Assembly (NCBI RefSeq): GCF_003651245.1
Contig: NZ_RAPE01000005.1
Span: forward strand, 124,001 to 188,000
Origin: Roseovarius spongiae
GTDB lineage: Bacteria; Pseudomonadota; Alphaproteobacteria; Rhodobacterales; Rhodobacteraceae
Direction: 5' to 3'
DNA: 64,000 nt
The notes under the pieces are model-generated. The model saw only the letters and a program-made list of their open reading frames with translations. It ran no database searches and was not told where the DNA came from. Position numbers and translations under genes: made by a program. This document shows positions 26,275 to 35,327 of the stretch, one piece after another; position 1 is the stretch's first letter, and the number at the start of each line of letters is the position of its first letter.

Positions 26275-27273
26275 TCAGCCGATTGCGGTGACCTCGACCT
26301 TCTCGCCGCCCCGTTCCGCCGAGCACCCGATCGCCTGCATCGCCGCGACGCCGGCCAGGATGTCGGCGGCCGGGATCGGCCAGTTTGCGCCGCCGCGGAT
26401 CGCGCGGGCGAAGACCGACAGTTCCGCCCCGAGCGAATTGCCCGCCGGAAGCGCCGTGCGCGTCGGCGCATCGCCGTCCAACCGCTCGACCGAGTCCTGG
26501 TCGGGCATGGCGATCCAGCCTTCGGTTCCGGCGACATGCAACCGCCAATATGTCGGCGAAGCCATCAGCGTCGTCAGCGTACCCGCCGCGCCCGAGGCGA
26601 AATCCAGCAGCGTGACCGTGGTGTCGTGCAGGTCCGACTCCAACGCCTGCGTCCGGCTCAGCGTGCGCACCGCGGCGACCGGCCCCATCAGCGCAATCAT
26701 CGCGTCGAGCACGTGGATCCCCATCGCCGCCATGCCGCCCGCCGGGTTCTCGGCCGCGCTGCCGCGCCACATGTCCGCGCTGTAGCCGAATCCCCACGGC
26801 CCCGAGAACTGCCCCTCAATGAGCAGCGGCTTGCCGATGGCGCCTTCCTTCATTCGGTCCCGCATCTCCCGAAACGCCGGCATGAAACGGCGGTTGAACC
26901 CTACGGCGAGGCAGCGGCGATGCGCCGCGGCGGCGTCGGTCATCTCGCGCGCGTCACCGAGGGTGAGCGCGAACGGCTTCTCGACGAAGATGTGCTTGCC
27001 CGCCTCGGCGGCGGCGATCACCTGCTCGTGGTGCTGGCTGTGGGGCGTGGCGAACACGACCGCCTCGACCTCGGGGTCGGCCAGAACCTCGCGGTAATCG
27101 TCACAAAGTGGCAGGTCGTGCTCCGCGCAGAAATCCTCGGCCTTCGCCGGCGTCCTCGTCGCCGCCCGCACGAAGCGCAGCGGCGCGTCCGCGTTCCCGG
27201 CCGCGGAAGTGACGAGGTTCCGCCCCCACCTGCCGAGGCCGACAATCGCGCATTTCACCTGGGTGTCGGTCAT
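26275..27273 (-). CDS. Gfo/Idh/MocA-family NAD(P)-dependent oxidoreductase
   Basis: A 332-residue sugar-dehydrogenase-like enzyme. The Rossmann motif reads IVGLGRWGRN near the N-terminus, and the family catalytic/EKP motif is present as IFVEKPFALTL (around residue 95). The C-terminal GFO_IDH_MocA domain follows (AVGFNRRFMPAFREM, ENPAGGMAAMGIHVLDAMI). The substrate is not identifiable. A GGAG ribosome site sits within the end of dctM, 8 nt after its stop, so it is the downstream gene of the TRAP operon. It probably oxidises a sugar- or polyol-like intermediate of the same pathway. Confidence 0.88.
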   Translation of the reverse strand: MTDTQVKCAIVGLGRWGRNLVTSAAGNADAPLRFVRAATRTPAKAEDFCAEHDLPLCDDYREVLADPEVEAVVFATPHSQHHEQVIAAAEAGKHIFVEKPFALTLGDAREMTDAAAAHRRCLAVGFNRRFMPAFREMRDRMKEGAIGKPLLIEGQFSGPWGFGYSADMWRGSAAENPAGGMAAMGIHVLDAMIALMGPVAAVRTLSRTQALESDLHDTTVTLLDFASGAAGTLTTLMASPTYWRLHVAGTEGWIAMPDQDSVERLDGDAPTRTALPAGNSLGAELSVFARAIRGGANWPIPAADILAGVAAMQAIGCSAERGGEKVEVTAIG

Positions 27274-27281
27274 GTCGCTCC

Positions 27282-28595
27282 TTACTTGTCAAACAGCCAG
27301 TTGGGCAGCCAGAGCGCGATCTCGGGGAAGACCACCAGCAGCGCCGCCCCGATGCACATCAGCACGAAGAAAGGCAACGCAGCCAGCGCGACGCGCATGA
27401 TCGGCGTGCCCGTCAGCCCCTGGATGATGAACAGGTTGAACCCGATGGGCGGCGTCACTTGCGCCAGTTCGACCATGACGACGAGGAACACGCCGAACCA
27501 GATCGGATCGTAGCCTGCGGCGATGATCAGCGGCAAGGTGATCGGCAGGCTCATCACCGTGATCGAGATCCCTTCGAGGAACATGCCCAGCAGGATGTAG
27601 AATACCGCGAGGATCACGATCAGTCCGACGGGCGTGAGGTCGAGCGCGGCGATCGCGTTGGCCACGTCCTGCGGCACATGCAAGAACCCCATCGCGGTCG
27701 ACAAGAACGCGGCGGCGACGAGGATGATCGCGATCATGCAACTCGTGTGGACCGAGGAGCGCAGGCTGGCGAAGAACATCCCGAACGTGAACTGCCCGGT
27801 GAGGATCGTCATCGCGATGGTGGCCACGACGCCGACGGCGGCCGCCTCGGACGGGGTGGCGTAACCGGTGTAGATCGACCCCAGCACCAGCACGATCAGG
27901 ATGGAGATCGGGATCAGATCCATGATCCCGCGCAGCACGTCGCGGAACCCGGGCCGCGCGCGGTCCGGCGGCGCCGCGCCGGGTTGCAGCAGGCTCGCCA
28001 TGATGACGTAGCCCGAGTAGAGCCCGGCGATCATCATCCCCGGAAAGACCCCGGCGGCGAACAGGCGCGAGATCGAGACCTCGGCCAGCACGCCATAGAC
28101 GATCATCACGATCGAGGGCGGGATGAGCAGCCCGAGGCTGCCCGCCCCGGCGAGTGACCCGTAGGTGAGCGACTTGGAATACCCGCGCTTGCTCAGCTCG
28201 GTGATGGTGATCTTGCCCACGGTGGCGGTGGTCGCGGCGCTAGACCCGCTGATCGCGGCGAACAGGGCCGATCCGGCGATGTTGGTATGCAGAAGCCGTC
28301 CGGGCAAATGATAGGTCAGCGGCGACAGGCCGCGAAACAACCGGTCCGACATGTCGGTGCGCAGCATCATCTCGCCCATCCAGATGAAGAGTGGGATCGC
28401 CGACACCTCCCACGCCGTCGCGCTGCGGATCACCAGCGGCCCCATGATCGTGCCGACGCGGAACCATGACATGTCGATCAGGAAGACGAGGCCGGTAATG
28501 CTGACCAGCAGCAAGCCGGCGAAGACCCAGACCCCGAGGCCCAGGAAAAACATGATGAGGATGAGGATGACGAAGGCTATGAAGAGGCTGGTCAT
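27282..28595 (-). CDS. dctM: TRAP transporter large permease, DctM family
   Basis: A 437-residue membrane protein with about 12 hydrophobic segments and the DctM signatures (FIWMGEMMLRTDMSDRLFRGLSPLTYHLPGRLLH; SGSSAATTATVGKITITELSKRGY). It drives sodium- or proton-coupled uptake together with the DctQ and DctP genes upstream. The start at 28595 (MTSLFIAFVIL) overlaps the dctQ stop by 4 nt. The operon also contains the enolase-superfamily and Gfo/Idh/MocA enzymes, so the imported compound is presumably their substrate. Confidence 0.93.
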   Translation of the reverse strand: MTSLFIAFVILILIMFFLGLGVWVFAGLLLVSITGLVFLIDMSWFRVGTIMGPLVIRSATAWEVSAIPLFIWMGEMMLRTDMSDRLFRGLSPLTYHLPGRLLHTNIAGSALFAAISGSSAATTATVGKITITELSKRGYSKSLTYGSLAGAGSLGLLIPPSIVMIVYGVLAEVSISRLFAAGVFPGMMIAGLYSGYVIMASLLQPGAAPPDRARPGFRDVLRGIMDLIPISILIVLVLGSIYTGYATPSEAAAVGVVATIAMTILTGQFTFGMFFASLRSSVHTSCMIAIILVAAAFLSTAMGFLHVPQDVANAIAALDLTPVGLIVILAVFYILLGMFLEGISITVMSLPITLPLIIAAGYDPIWFGVFLVVMVELAQVTPPIGFNLFIIQGLTGTPIMRVALAALPFFVLMCIGAALLVVFPEIALWLPNWLFDK

Positions 28596-29110
28596 GCGTC
28601 GCTCTCCACGTCTTCGGGAACGCCCTCGGTGATCGCCTGTATGGCGCTGGCGACCAGTTGCACCATGAACAGCGCCAGCCCGACAAAGATCACCGCATCC
28701 ATCCACCACAGCGGCACCTCCATCAGCGTCGGACTGACCGAACCGCGCGAGAAGTCGCGCGCCAGCGTGCGCCAGATGAACCGCGCGAGGAACAACGTGA
28801 CCCCGAAGGTGAGCGCGATGCAGATCAGCTCCACCGCCAGCGCCGCGCGCGTCCCCTGGAGATAGCCGGTGAGGATGCTCACGCGGATATGCTTGCGATG
28901 GCGAAACGTGTCGGCCAGCGCGAGGAACGTCATCGCGCCCACGGCGTAGCCGACGAATTCATCCATCGAAAAGGTCGAGGTGCTGAAGAAGCTGCGCAGG
29001 ATGATCTCGAGCGTGATGTGGCAGGTCATGTAGACCAGCAAACCCGCCGAGATCCACATGGCGGCCGCGCTCGCCATGTTGTTGATGTGGATGAAGGCTC
29101 TGGCGATCAT
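28592..29110 (-). CDS. dctQ: TRAP transporter small permease, DctQ family
   Basis: A 172-residue four-helix membrane protein of the DctQ family (MDEFVGYAVGAMTFLALADTFRHRKHIRVSIL is the typical central motif). It joins DctM and the substrate-binding DctP. The start at MIARAFIHINN (29110) is preceded by an AAGGGG ribosome site. A perfect 10-bp hairpin followed by six T residues lies between it and dctP and may reduce expression of the permease genes relative to the binding protein. Confidence 0.9.
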   Translation of the reverse strand: MIARAFIHINNMASAAAMWISAGLLVYMTCHITLEIILRSFFSTSTFSMDEFVGYAVGAMTFLALADTFRHRKHIRVSILTGYLQGTRAALAVELICIALTFGVTLFLARFIWRTLARDFSRGSVSPTLMEVPLWWMDAVIFVGLALFMVQLVASAIQAITEGVPEDVESDA

Positions 29111-29125
29111 GTCGTCCCCTTCTGC

Positions 29126-29159
29126 AAAAAACATGCGGGCGCCGTCCGGCGGCGCCCGC
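29126..29159 (-). terminator. Rho-independent attenuator between dctP and dctQ
   Basis: Arms GCGGGCGCCG and CGGCGCCCGC pair perfectly over 10 bp with a 5-nt loop (29135-29159). Three bases later, in the direction of transcription, comes TTTTTT (29131-29126). It is a classic intrinsic terminator placed inside the operon, so it should act as a partial terminator leaving excess binding-protein mRNA. Confidence 0.75.
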
Positions 29160-29181
29160 ACCGTCGCTTTATCCTACCGGA

Positions 29182-30174
29182 TTACATGCCACGTGCGGCA
29201 TTATAGGCGTCAAGGATTTCCTGACCTTCCGGCCCCATCTTATCCAGCCAGTCGGCATAGACGTTCTGCCCGGCCTTTGACAGCGCGGCCAGGAATTCGT
29301 CCGGCACCTCCTTGGTGACGGTGACGCCATTTGCCTCCATGTCGGCATAGTTCTGCGCGACCCGCTCTTCCAAAGCTGCCCATGCCATGTCGCTGGCGAT
29401 CTGCGCCGCCTTCTGCACCGCGGCCTGCTGATCCTCGGAGAGCGAATTGTACACGTCCGCGTTGATATGCGTCATGCTCAGGTTCATGGAATAGTTCACC
29501 GCCGAGAAGTTCGACAGGTGCTCCCAGAACTTGGAGTTGGCGCCGCCCTCGGCAGAGGTCAGCACCGCCTCGATCCCGCCGGTGGCGAGCTGCGGCACGA
29601 CGTCGGCCCAGCTAAGCTGGATCGGCGCGGCGCCCACCGCCTTGAGCGTGATGACGCCGCTGGCGTCCCAGGCGCGGATCTTGAGATCCTGAAGGTCCTC
29701 GACCGATGTGATCGGCTTGTTCGCCCAGATGCCCGCGGGGGGCCACGGAGAAGCATAGAGCAGGATCTGGTTATTGTCCTCGAACACCTTGTCGTAATAG
29801 GGCCGCGCCGTTTCCCACAGGAGCTTGGCGTCATCCGCGCCCCGCACGAGGAACGGCAATGACGAAACCAGAAGCAGCGGCTCGATCCCGGCCAGCGGGC
29901 CGGAATTGGTGTTGGCGATGGGCAGCGCGCCATCCGCGACCGCGTCGAACTGTTCAAGCGACTTGTAGCCAAGGGATGCGCTGAAATGGTTGGTGATCTT
30001 GATCGCGCCGTCGGTTTCCTCGGCCAGCACCTCTCCGAACTTGATCTGCGCCTGCCCGTGCAGCGAGTTCTCGGCGTATTCGTTGGCCATGTCCCACCGG
30101 ATGTCCTGCGCGCCCGCGGTGGTGGCCGCGAGGACGGAAACGGCGATCGCGCCCAGTGTTCTGCTGATTTTCAT
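29182..30174 (-). CDS. dctP: TRAP transporter substrate-binding protein, DctP family
   Basis: A 330-residue periplasmic binding protein with a signal peptide (MKISRTLGAIAVSVLAATTAGA, cleavage near residue 22). The mature domain shows DctP features (SLHGQAQIKFGEVLAEETDGAIKI, KIRAWDASGVITLKAVGAAPIQLSWADVVPQLATGGIEAVLTS). It captures an organic acid-type substrate; the Arg in KIRAWD is the usual carboxylate-binding residue. AGGAGG lies ~7 nt before the ATG. It is expressed above the permease genes if the downstream attenuator works. Confidence 0.92.
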   Translation of the reverse strand: MKISRTLGAIAVSVLAATTAGAQDIRWDMANEYAENSLHGQAQIKFGEVLAEETDGAIKITNHFSASLGYKSLEQFDAVADGALPIANTNSGPLAGIEPLLLVSSLPFLVRGADDAKLLWETARPYYDKVFEDNNQILLYASPWPPAGIWANKPITSVEDLQDLKIRAWDASGVITLKAVGAAPIQLSWADVVPQLATGGIEAVLTSAEGGANSKFWEHLSNFSAVNYSMNLSMTHINADVYNSLSEDQQAAVQKAAQIASDMAWAALEERVAQNYADMEANGVTVTKEVPDEFLAALSKAGQNVYADWLDKMGPEGQEILDAYNAARGM

Positions 30175-30237
30175 GAGTATCTCTTCCTCCTGTTGCGCCC
30201 ATGATCGGGCAGTTCGATCCCTGGTCGGACGGGGTCG

Positions 30238-31347
30238 TCAGACCGTGAATTTCTCCAATGCCGCCTCGTCCAGCTCCACTCCGAGGCCCGGCGCATCCGG
30301 CGGCGCGACGCCGCCATCGCGCACGTCCCACTTGTCGCCCAGCACCAGATCCTCGTCGATCCAGTTGAAAAGCGCCTGCGCCGGGCGCTGCACCTCGGGG
30401 ACGGCGACCATGAAGTGACACATCGCCGCCCATGAAATCCCCAGTTCCCAGACCGAGCGGAACCACGGCCGTTTGCCCAGCGCATGAGCGCGGATCGCAT
30501 GGTTGCGCCAGGCCTCGAGCCCGCCGAGGCTGTGCAGGTCCGCGACACAGCCGGTGACCGCGTCATGGGGTTTCAGCGCGTCGAGGTTGAAGCAATGGCT
30601 CGACACCGGCACGCCGAACGCGCGCGCGAGGCGGTTCATCTCGGTCAGGTCCGCGACGGGTTCCTCGACATTCTCGAACCCGACATCGCGGGTGGCGGTC
30701 AGGAACGTGCGCGCCTCGTCCGCGCTCCATCCCATGTTGGCGTCGATGGCGATCCCCACGTCCGGGCCGAGGCGGTCGCGCACCGCATGGGCGGCGGCGA
30801 TGTCATGGGCCAGCGGATAGACTCCGACCTTGAACTCGAAGACCGACGCGCCCGACCGGGCGATCGCCGCCTCGGCCTGGTCCGCCATCGCCCGCGCGGT
30901 GGCGGCGGGTGACGTGGCCTTGTCCGCGTCCACCACGTAATCGTAGGCGACGAAGGGCGCGCGCTCGCGCACCTTGCCGCCCAGCAGCGCATGAAGCGGC
31001 ATCTTCGCGGCCTTGCCGGTCACGTCCCAGACCGCGAGGTCGATAGCGGTATAAGCGTTCGCATCGACCAATTGCTCGGGGTAGCCGTGATCGAAAGCGT
31101 CCGGAATACAGAGCCGCCGCAGCGCCCGGCGATCCGCGACCGGCTGCCCGGCAAGCGCCGGAGCGAAGCGCGTGTTGATGATGTCCGCCGCCCCGGTCCC
31201 GCGTGTCTCGCCCACGCCGCGCAGGCCGGTATCCGTTTCCAGCACGACGATGGTGCGATCCGCGTGGGTCCGCTCGGCGCGGGTGAACGTCCCCTTGCGG
31301 GCAAGCGGGATGCGAACGGCATAGGCGCTGATCTGCGTGATTTTCAA
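30238..31347 (-). CDS. Enolase-superfamily dehydratase/racemase (mandelate racemase / glucarate dehydratase-like)
   Basis: A 369-residue enolase-superfamily protein, first gene of the leftward operon. The capping domain is at the N-terminus (YAVRIPLARKGTFTRAERTHADRTIVVLETDTG). Barrel residues: Lys in VFEFKVGVYPL, metal Asp and Asn in IAIDANMGW, and Glu in ENVEEPVADL. The strand-5 position reads VSSHCFNLDAL instead of the common acidic or Asn ligand. It most likely dehydrates or epimerises a sugar acid, substrate unknown. I chose the TTG at 31347 since GGGAGGG lies 8 nt upstream; a GTG at 31362 is the longer alternative. Confidence 0.82.
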   Translation of the reverse strand: MKITQISAYAVRIPLARKGTFTRAERTHADRTIVVLETDTGLRGVGETRGTGAADIINTRFAPALAGQPVADRRALRRLCIPDAFDHGYPEQLVDANAYTAIDLAVWDVTGKAAKMPLHALLGGKVRERAPFVAYDYVVDADKATSPAATARAMADQAEAAIARSGASVFEFKVGVYPLAHDIAAAHAVRDRLGPDVGIAIDANMGWSADEARTFLTATRDVGFENVEEPVADLTEMNRLARAFGVPVSSHCFNLDALKPHDAVTGCVADLHSLGGLEAWRNHAIRAHALGKRPWFRSVWELGISWAAMCHFMVAVPEVQRPAQALFNWIDEDLVLGDKWDVRDGGVAPPDAPGLGVELDEAALEKFTV

Positions 31348-31388
31348 CTGCGGCCCTCCCACCCCGTCGGCTGAATCGGTGAATCACC

Positions 31389-31428
31389 TTGACGGATTTA
31401 TTAATACACAGATAATACACGACGACAA
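31389..31428. promoter_or_regulatory. Divergent overlapping promoters with TAATACAC direct repeats (likely GntR operator)
   Basis: Rightward TTGACG (31389-31394) and GATAAT (31411-31416) with a 16-bp spacer serve hyuA. Leftward TTGTCG (31428-31423) and ATTAAT (31405-31400) with a 17-bp spacer serve the enolase-superfamily gene. TAATACAC occurs twice (31402-31409 and 31413-31420), 11 bp apart, over both promoter cores. The direct repeat lies one helical turn apart, suiting cooperative binding by the GntR/FCD regulator encoded downstream of hyuB. Confidence 0.6.
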
Positions 31429-31455
31429 CCATTAGTATTCACGAGGGAGCGGCAC

Positions 31456-33513
31456 ATGGGATGGATCATCGGCGTGGACGTGGGCGGGACGTTCACCGAC
31501 TTTCAGGCCATTCACTCCGAAACGCGCGAGATGCACCTGGGCAAGCGCCCCTCCACCCCCGAGGATCCGTCTCGCGCCATCCTCGACGGGCTGCAAGAGA
31601 TCGCGGCCGAGTTCGACATCGACCTCGCCGAGGTGGACCGCCTGTCGCACGGCACCACGGTGGCCACCAACGCGCTGATCCAGCGGCGCGGCGGCGAGGT
31701 GGCGCTCATCACCAATGCGGGGTTCCGCGACCTGCTCGAGATCGGGCGCCAGACCCGGCCGCACATGTATGACACGCATCTCGACGCCGAGGCGCCGCTG
31801 GTCGGGCGCGAACGGCGTCTCACGGTGGGCGGGCGCATCCTTGCCGATGGCAGTGAATTCGCCCCGCTCGACATGGACGCGGTGGACGCGGCCATCGAAA
31901 AGATGCGCGAGGCGGGCGTCGAGGCCTGCGCCGTCTGCCTCATCTTCTCGTTCCTCAATGGCGATCACGAATCGCAGATCCGGGACCGCGTGCAGGCCGC
32001 CCTCCCCGACGTGAGCCTGTCGCTGTCGAGCGAGGTGCAGCCCGAGTTCCGCGAATTCGAACGCTTCACCGCGACCACGATCAACGCCTACCTGCGCCCG
32101 GTGATGGATGCCTATATCGACCAGCTGGGCGCGGGCCTCGCGGACCTGATCCCCAACGCGCGGATCAGCATCAACCAATCGAACGGCGGGCTGATGTCGC
32201 TCGGCATGGCGCGGTCATTTCCGATCCGCACGGCGCTGTCGGGACCGGCGGCGGGCGTAGTGGCGGCGGTCGATACATCCAAGCTGACCAAGCGCGCCAA
32301 CGTCATCACGCTCGACGTGGGCGGCACCAGCGCGGATCTCGCGCTCATCCGCGACACGGCGGCCAAGCTCACCTATGAAAGCGACGTTGCGGGCTTCCCG
32401 ATCCGCCTGCCGATGGTGGACGTGAGCACCATCGGCGCGGGCGGCGGCTCGATCGCGTGGTTCGACCGCGACGGGCTGCTGAAGGTCGGCCCGCAAAGCG
32501 CGGGCGCCGTCCCCGGCCCGGCCTGCTACGCGCGCGGCGGGACCGAACCCACCGTGTCGGATGCGAACCTGATCCTCGGCCGTCTGTCGCCCACCCTGAT
32601 CGAGGGCGGCATGACGCTTGACGTGGACCTCGCGCGCCGCGCGTTCGAGCCGTTGGCCGAACGGCTCGGCATCCCCATCGAGGAGGCGGCGCAGGGCGTC
32701 ATCGACATCGTCGTCGCCAACATGGTGCGCGCGATCCGCACGATTTCGGTCGAACGCGGGCACGATCCGCGCGACTTCGTGCTCATGCCCTTCGGGGGCG
32801 CCGGGCCGCTTCATGCCCGCCCCGTCGCGCTTGAACTCGGCATCACCGAAATGATCGTGCCCGGCGCGCCCGGCATCCTCTGCGCAGAAGGGCTGCTGGT
32901 GTCGGACCTGAAGGAAAGCTTCGTGCAGAGCCACCGCACCGACCTCGCCGATGGCGCGCTCGAACGGATCAACGCCACCGCAGCGGACCTCATGAAACAG
33001 GCCGAGGACTGGTTCGGAACCGAGGGCATATCCGAGGCCGACCGCAGCTATGAACTCAGCCTCGACATGCGCTTCGTCGGCCAGAACTTCGAGCTGAACG
33101 TGCCGGTCTGGTCCGGCCCCACGCCCGAACGCACGGCCTTCACCGATGTGGACACGCTGCGCCAGGCGTTCTTTGACGAACACGACACGGTCTACGGTTT
33201 CCACAACGCGGAGGCGCCGGTCGAGATCGTGAACTACCGCATCTCCGCCAACGGCCGCCAGAGCCGGAACGAGGCGGCCGCCAAACCGCAGATCGAAGCG
33301 GGGGGCGGGGAACCATCCTCCACCCGGCAGGTCTGGTTCGAGGGCGGCGAGAGCGTCGAAACCCCGGTCTACACCCGCAAGACGCTCGATATCGGGCAGA
33401 CCCTCACCGGGCCGGCCATCATCGAGCAGCTGGACGCCACGGTCCCGCTGCATCCGGGCGACCGCGCCACTGTCGACCCCTTGGGCAACCTTCTTATCGA
33501 GGTGAAGAAATGA
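31456..33513 (+). CDS. Hydantoinase/oxoprolinase family protein, subunit A (HyuA-like)
   Basis: A 685-residue ATP-dependent hydantoinase/5-oxoprolinase subunit A (N-methylhydantoinase, acetone carboxylase relatives). The acetate/sugar-kinase phosphate-loop reads GVDVGGTFTDF near the N-terminus; a second ATPase element (VITLDVGGTSADLALI) is around residue 285, and TIGAGGGSIAWFDRDG follows. It would hydrolyse an amide/lactam bond with ATP, with subunit B. A GAGGGAG ribosome site precedes the ATG. The real substrate, whether hydantoin, oxoproline or another lactam, is not evident from sequence. Confidence 0.9.
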   Translation: MGWIIGVDVGGTFTDFQAIHSETREMHLGKRPSTPEDPSRAILDGLQEIAAEFDIDLAEVDRLSHGTTVATNALIQRRGGEVALITNAGFRDLLEIGRQTRPHMYDTHLDAEAPLVGRERRLTVGGRILADGSEFAPLDMDAVDAAIEKMREAGVEACAVCLIFSFLNGDHESQIRDRVQAALPDVSLSLSSEVQPEFREFERFTATTINAYLRPVMDAYIDQLGAGLADLIPNARISINQSNGGLMSLGMARSFPIRTALSGPAAGVVAAVDTSKLTKRANVITLDVGGTSADLALIRDTAAKLTYESDVAGFPIRLPMVDVSTIGAGGGSIAWFDRDGLLKVGPQSAGAVPGPACYARGGTEPTVSDANLILGRLSPTLIEGGMTLDVDLARRAFEPLAERLGIPIEEAAQGVIDIVVANMVRAIRTISVERGHDPRDFVLMPFGGAGPLHARPVALELGITEMIVPGAPGILCAEGLLVSDLKESFVQSHRTDLADGALERINATAADLMKQAEDWFGTEGISEADRSYELSLDMRFVGQNFELNVPVWSGPTPERTAFTDVDTLRQAFFDEHDTVYGFHNAEAPVEIVNYRISANGRQSRNEAAAKPQIEAGGGEPSSTRQVWFEGGESVETPVYTRKTLDIGQTLTGPAIIEQLDATVPLHPGDRATVDPLGNLLIEVKK

Positions 33514-35204
33514 CCGACATGACCCCCGCGACCGTCGACCCGATCAAGCTGGAGATCCTTTCCAGCGCCTATAAATCCGTGACCGAGGAATGCTTCATCT
33601 CGCTGATGAAGAGCGCATACTCGACCAACATCAAGGAACGCAAGGACCACTCGACCGCGATCATGGACGCGGATGGGCGGCTGGTGATGCAGACGATGGT
33701 GTCACCGATCCACATCGCGTCGATGACGGCGAGCCTTGCGGCGGTGCTGGAGAAGTTCGGCGACGGGCGCAACGGCGGGATCAAACCCGGCGACATGTTC
33801 GTCGGCAACGATCCTCACGTCGCGGGCGGCACGCACCTGCCGGACGTGAACCTGACCTCGCCCATCTTCAGCGGGGGCAAGCTGATCGCCTTCGCCGTCA
33901 ACATCGCGCACCACGCCGATATCGGCGGCATGGCGCCGGGCAGCATGATCGGCGGCATGACCGAAATCTACCAGGAGGGCTTGCGCATCCCCTGCGTCAA
34001 GCTCTTCCGCGAGGGCGAATTGCAGCAGGACATCATGGATCTTCTGCTGCTCAACGCGCGGCTGCCGGCCGAACGCCGGGGCGACTACTTCGCGCAGATC
34101 GCCGCCTGCCGCCTCGGCGTGCGCCGGGTGGAGGAAATCATCGGCGTGCACGGCGCCGACACCGTGGTCGCGTCCTTTGATGAACTGATCCGCCGCACCC
34201 ACGCCCGGATGCGCGATTCGATCGCGACGGTGAAGGACGGAACCACCACCTTCGAGGACGTGATGGACGATGACGGGCGCGATGCGCGCGACATCCCGAT
34301 CAAGGTCAGCGTCACCATCGACGGACCCAGCATCGCCTTCGATTTCACCGGCACAGCGCCACAGGTCGAAGGCAACGTGAACGTCACCATGAACGCCACT
34401 GTCGCCAGCGTCTGCTACGCGGTGCAGGCGCTGCTTGATCCCTACATGACCAACAACCAGGGCGTGCTCGACGCGATCGACATCCACGCGCCCGAGGGTT
34501 CGCTGCTGAACGCGGTGTTCCCTGCCGCCGTGGCGTCGCGCGCGCATACTTGCCAGCGGATCGTGGACGTGGTGATCGGCGCGCTGGCGCCGCTGATGCC
34601 CGAACGCGCGGTCGCGGCCGGCAACGGGGCCAACACGATGGCGGTGTTCTCGGGCAACGATCCGCGCACCGGCGAGGGGTATGTCTACCTCGAGACGATC
34701 GGCGGCGGCATGGGCGCGCGCTCGGACAAGGACGGCAAGGACTGCGTGCAGGTGCATATCACCAACACCTCGAACCTGCCGGTCGAGGCGATCGAGATGG
34801 AATACCCTCTCTTGATCGAAGAATACGGGCTGGTTCCGGATTCCGGCGGCGCCGGCGCGTTCCGCGGCGGCTGCGGCATCCGGCGGGTGGTGCGCCCGGT
34901 GGATCACGAATTCACCTTCAGCGGCGTCGGGGAGCGGTTCAGACACAAGCCCTGGGGCATCTTCGGCGGCCATGACGGCAAGACCGGGCGCTTCGCGCTC
35001 GCGCCGCAGGACGGCGCGGAGACCGTCCTGCCGGGCAAGCCGTCGAACGTGCGGGTGAAACCCGACACCGCGGTGATCCTCGAATCCCCCGGCGCGGGCG
35101 GCTATGGCGCACCTGAAAACCGCAGCCCCGAGAACGTTCAGGCGGACCGGCGCAGCGAGAAGTTCTCGGAAGACTACTTGTCGGTTTACGAATCTTCGGC
35201 ATGA
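33510..35204 (+). CDS. Hydantoinase/oxoprolinase family protein, subunit B (HyuB-like)
   Basis: A 564-residue subunit B, partner of the preceding HyuA-like protein, with the ATGA start overlapping its stop. Family motifs: MKSAYSTNIKERKDHSTAIMD near the N-terminus, GDMFVGNDPHVAGGTHLPDVNLTSPIF, FDFTGTAPQVEGNVNVTMNATVASV, and TIGGGMGARSDKDG. The subunit pair is thought to act as a heterodimeric amidase or carboxylase-like enzyme. Its C-terminus carries a charged extension, about 25 residues. Confidence 0.9.
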   Translation: MTDMTPATVDPIKLEILSSAYKSVTEECFISLMKSAYSTNIKERKDHSTAIMDADGRLVMQTMVSPIHIASMTASLAAVLEKFGDGRNGGIKPGDMFVGNDPHVAGGTHLPDVNLTSPIFSGGKLIAFAVNIAHHADIGGMAPGSMIGGMTEIYQEGLRIPCVKLFREGELQQDIMDLLLLNARLPAERRGDYFAQIAACRLGVRRVEEIIGVHGADTVVASFDELIRRTHARMRDSIATVKDGTTTFEDVMDDDGRDARDIPIKVSVTIDGPSIAFDFTGTAPQVEGNVNVTMNATVASVCYAVQALLDPYMTNNQGVLDAIDIHAPEGSLLNAVFPAAVASRAHTCQRIVDVVIGALAPLMPERAVAAGNGANTMAVFSGNDPRTGEGYVYLETIGGGMGARSDKDGKDCVQVHITNTSNLPVEAIEMEYPLLIEEYGLVPDSGGAGAFRGGCGIRRVVRPVDHEFTFSGVGERFRHKPWGIFGGHDGKTGRFALAPQDGAETVLPGKPSNVRVKPDTAVILESPGAGGYGAPENRSPENVQADRRSEKFSEDYLSVYESSA

Positions 35205-35327
35205 TGCGGGGCGGCGCCTGCGGGCGCTGCTTTCGCAACACCGAAAACCGCGGGGAGCCAGGACATCGCAAAGGGATCGAAAGAAACGGGCAAGCGGCGG
35301 CTCATCAAGGGGACCGGCAGCCAGGTC

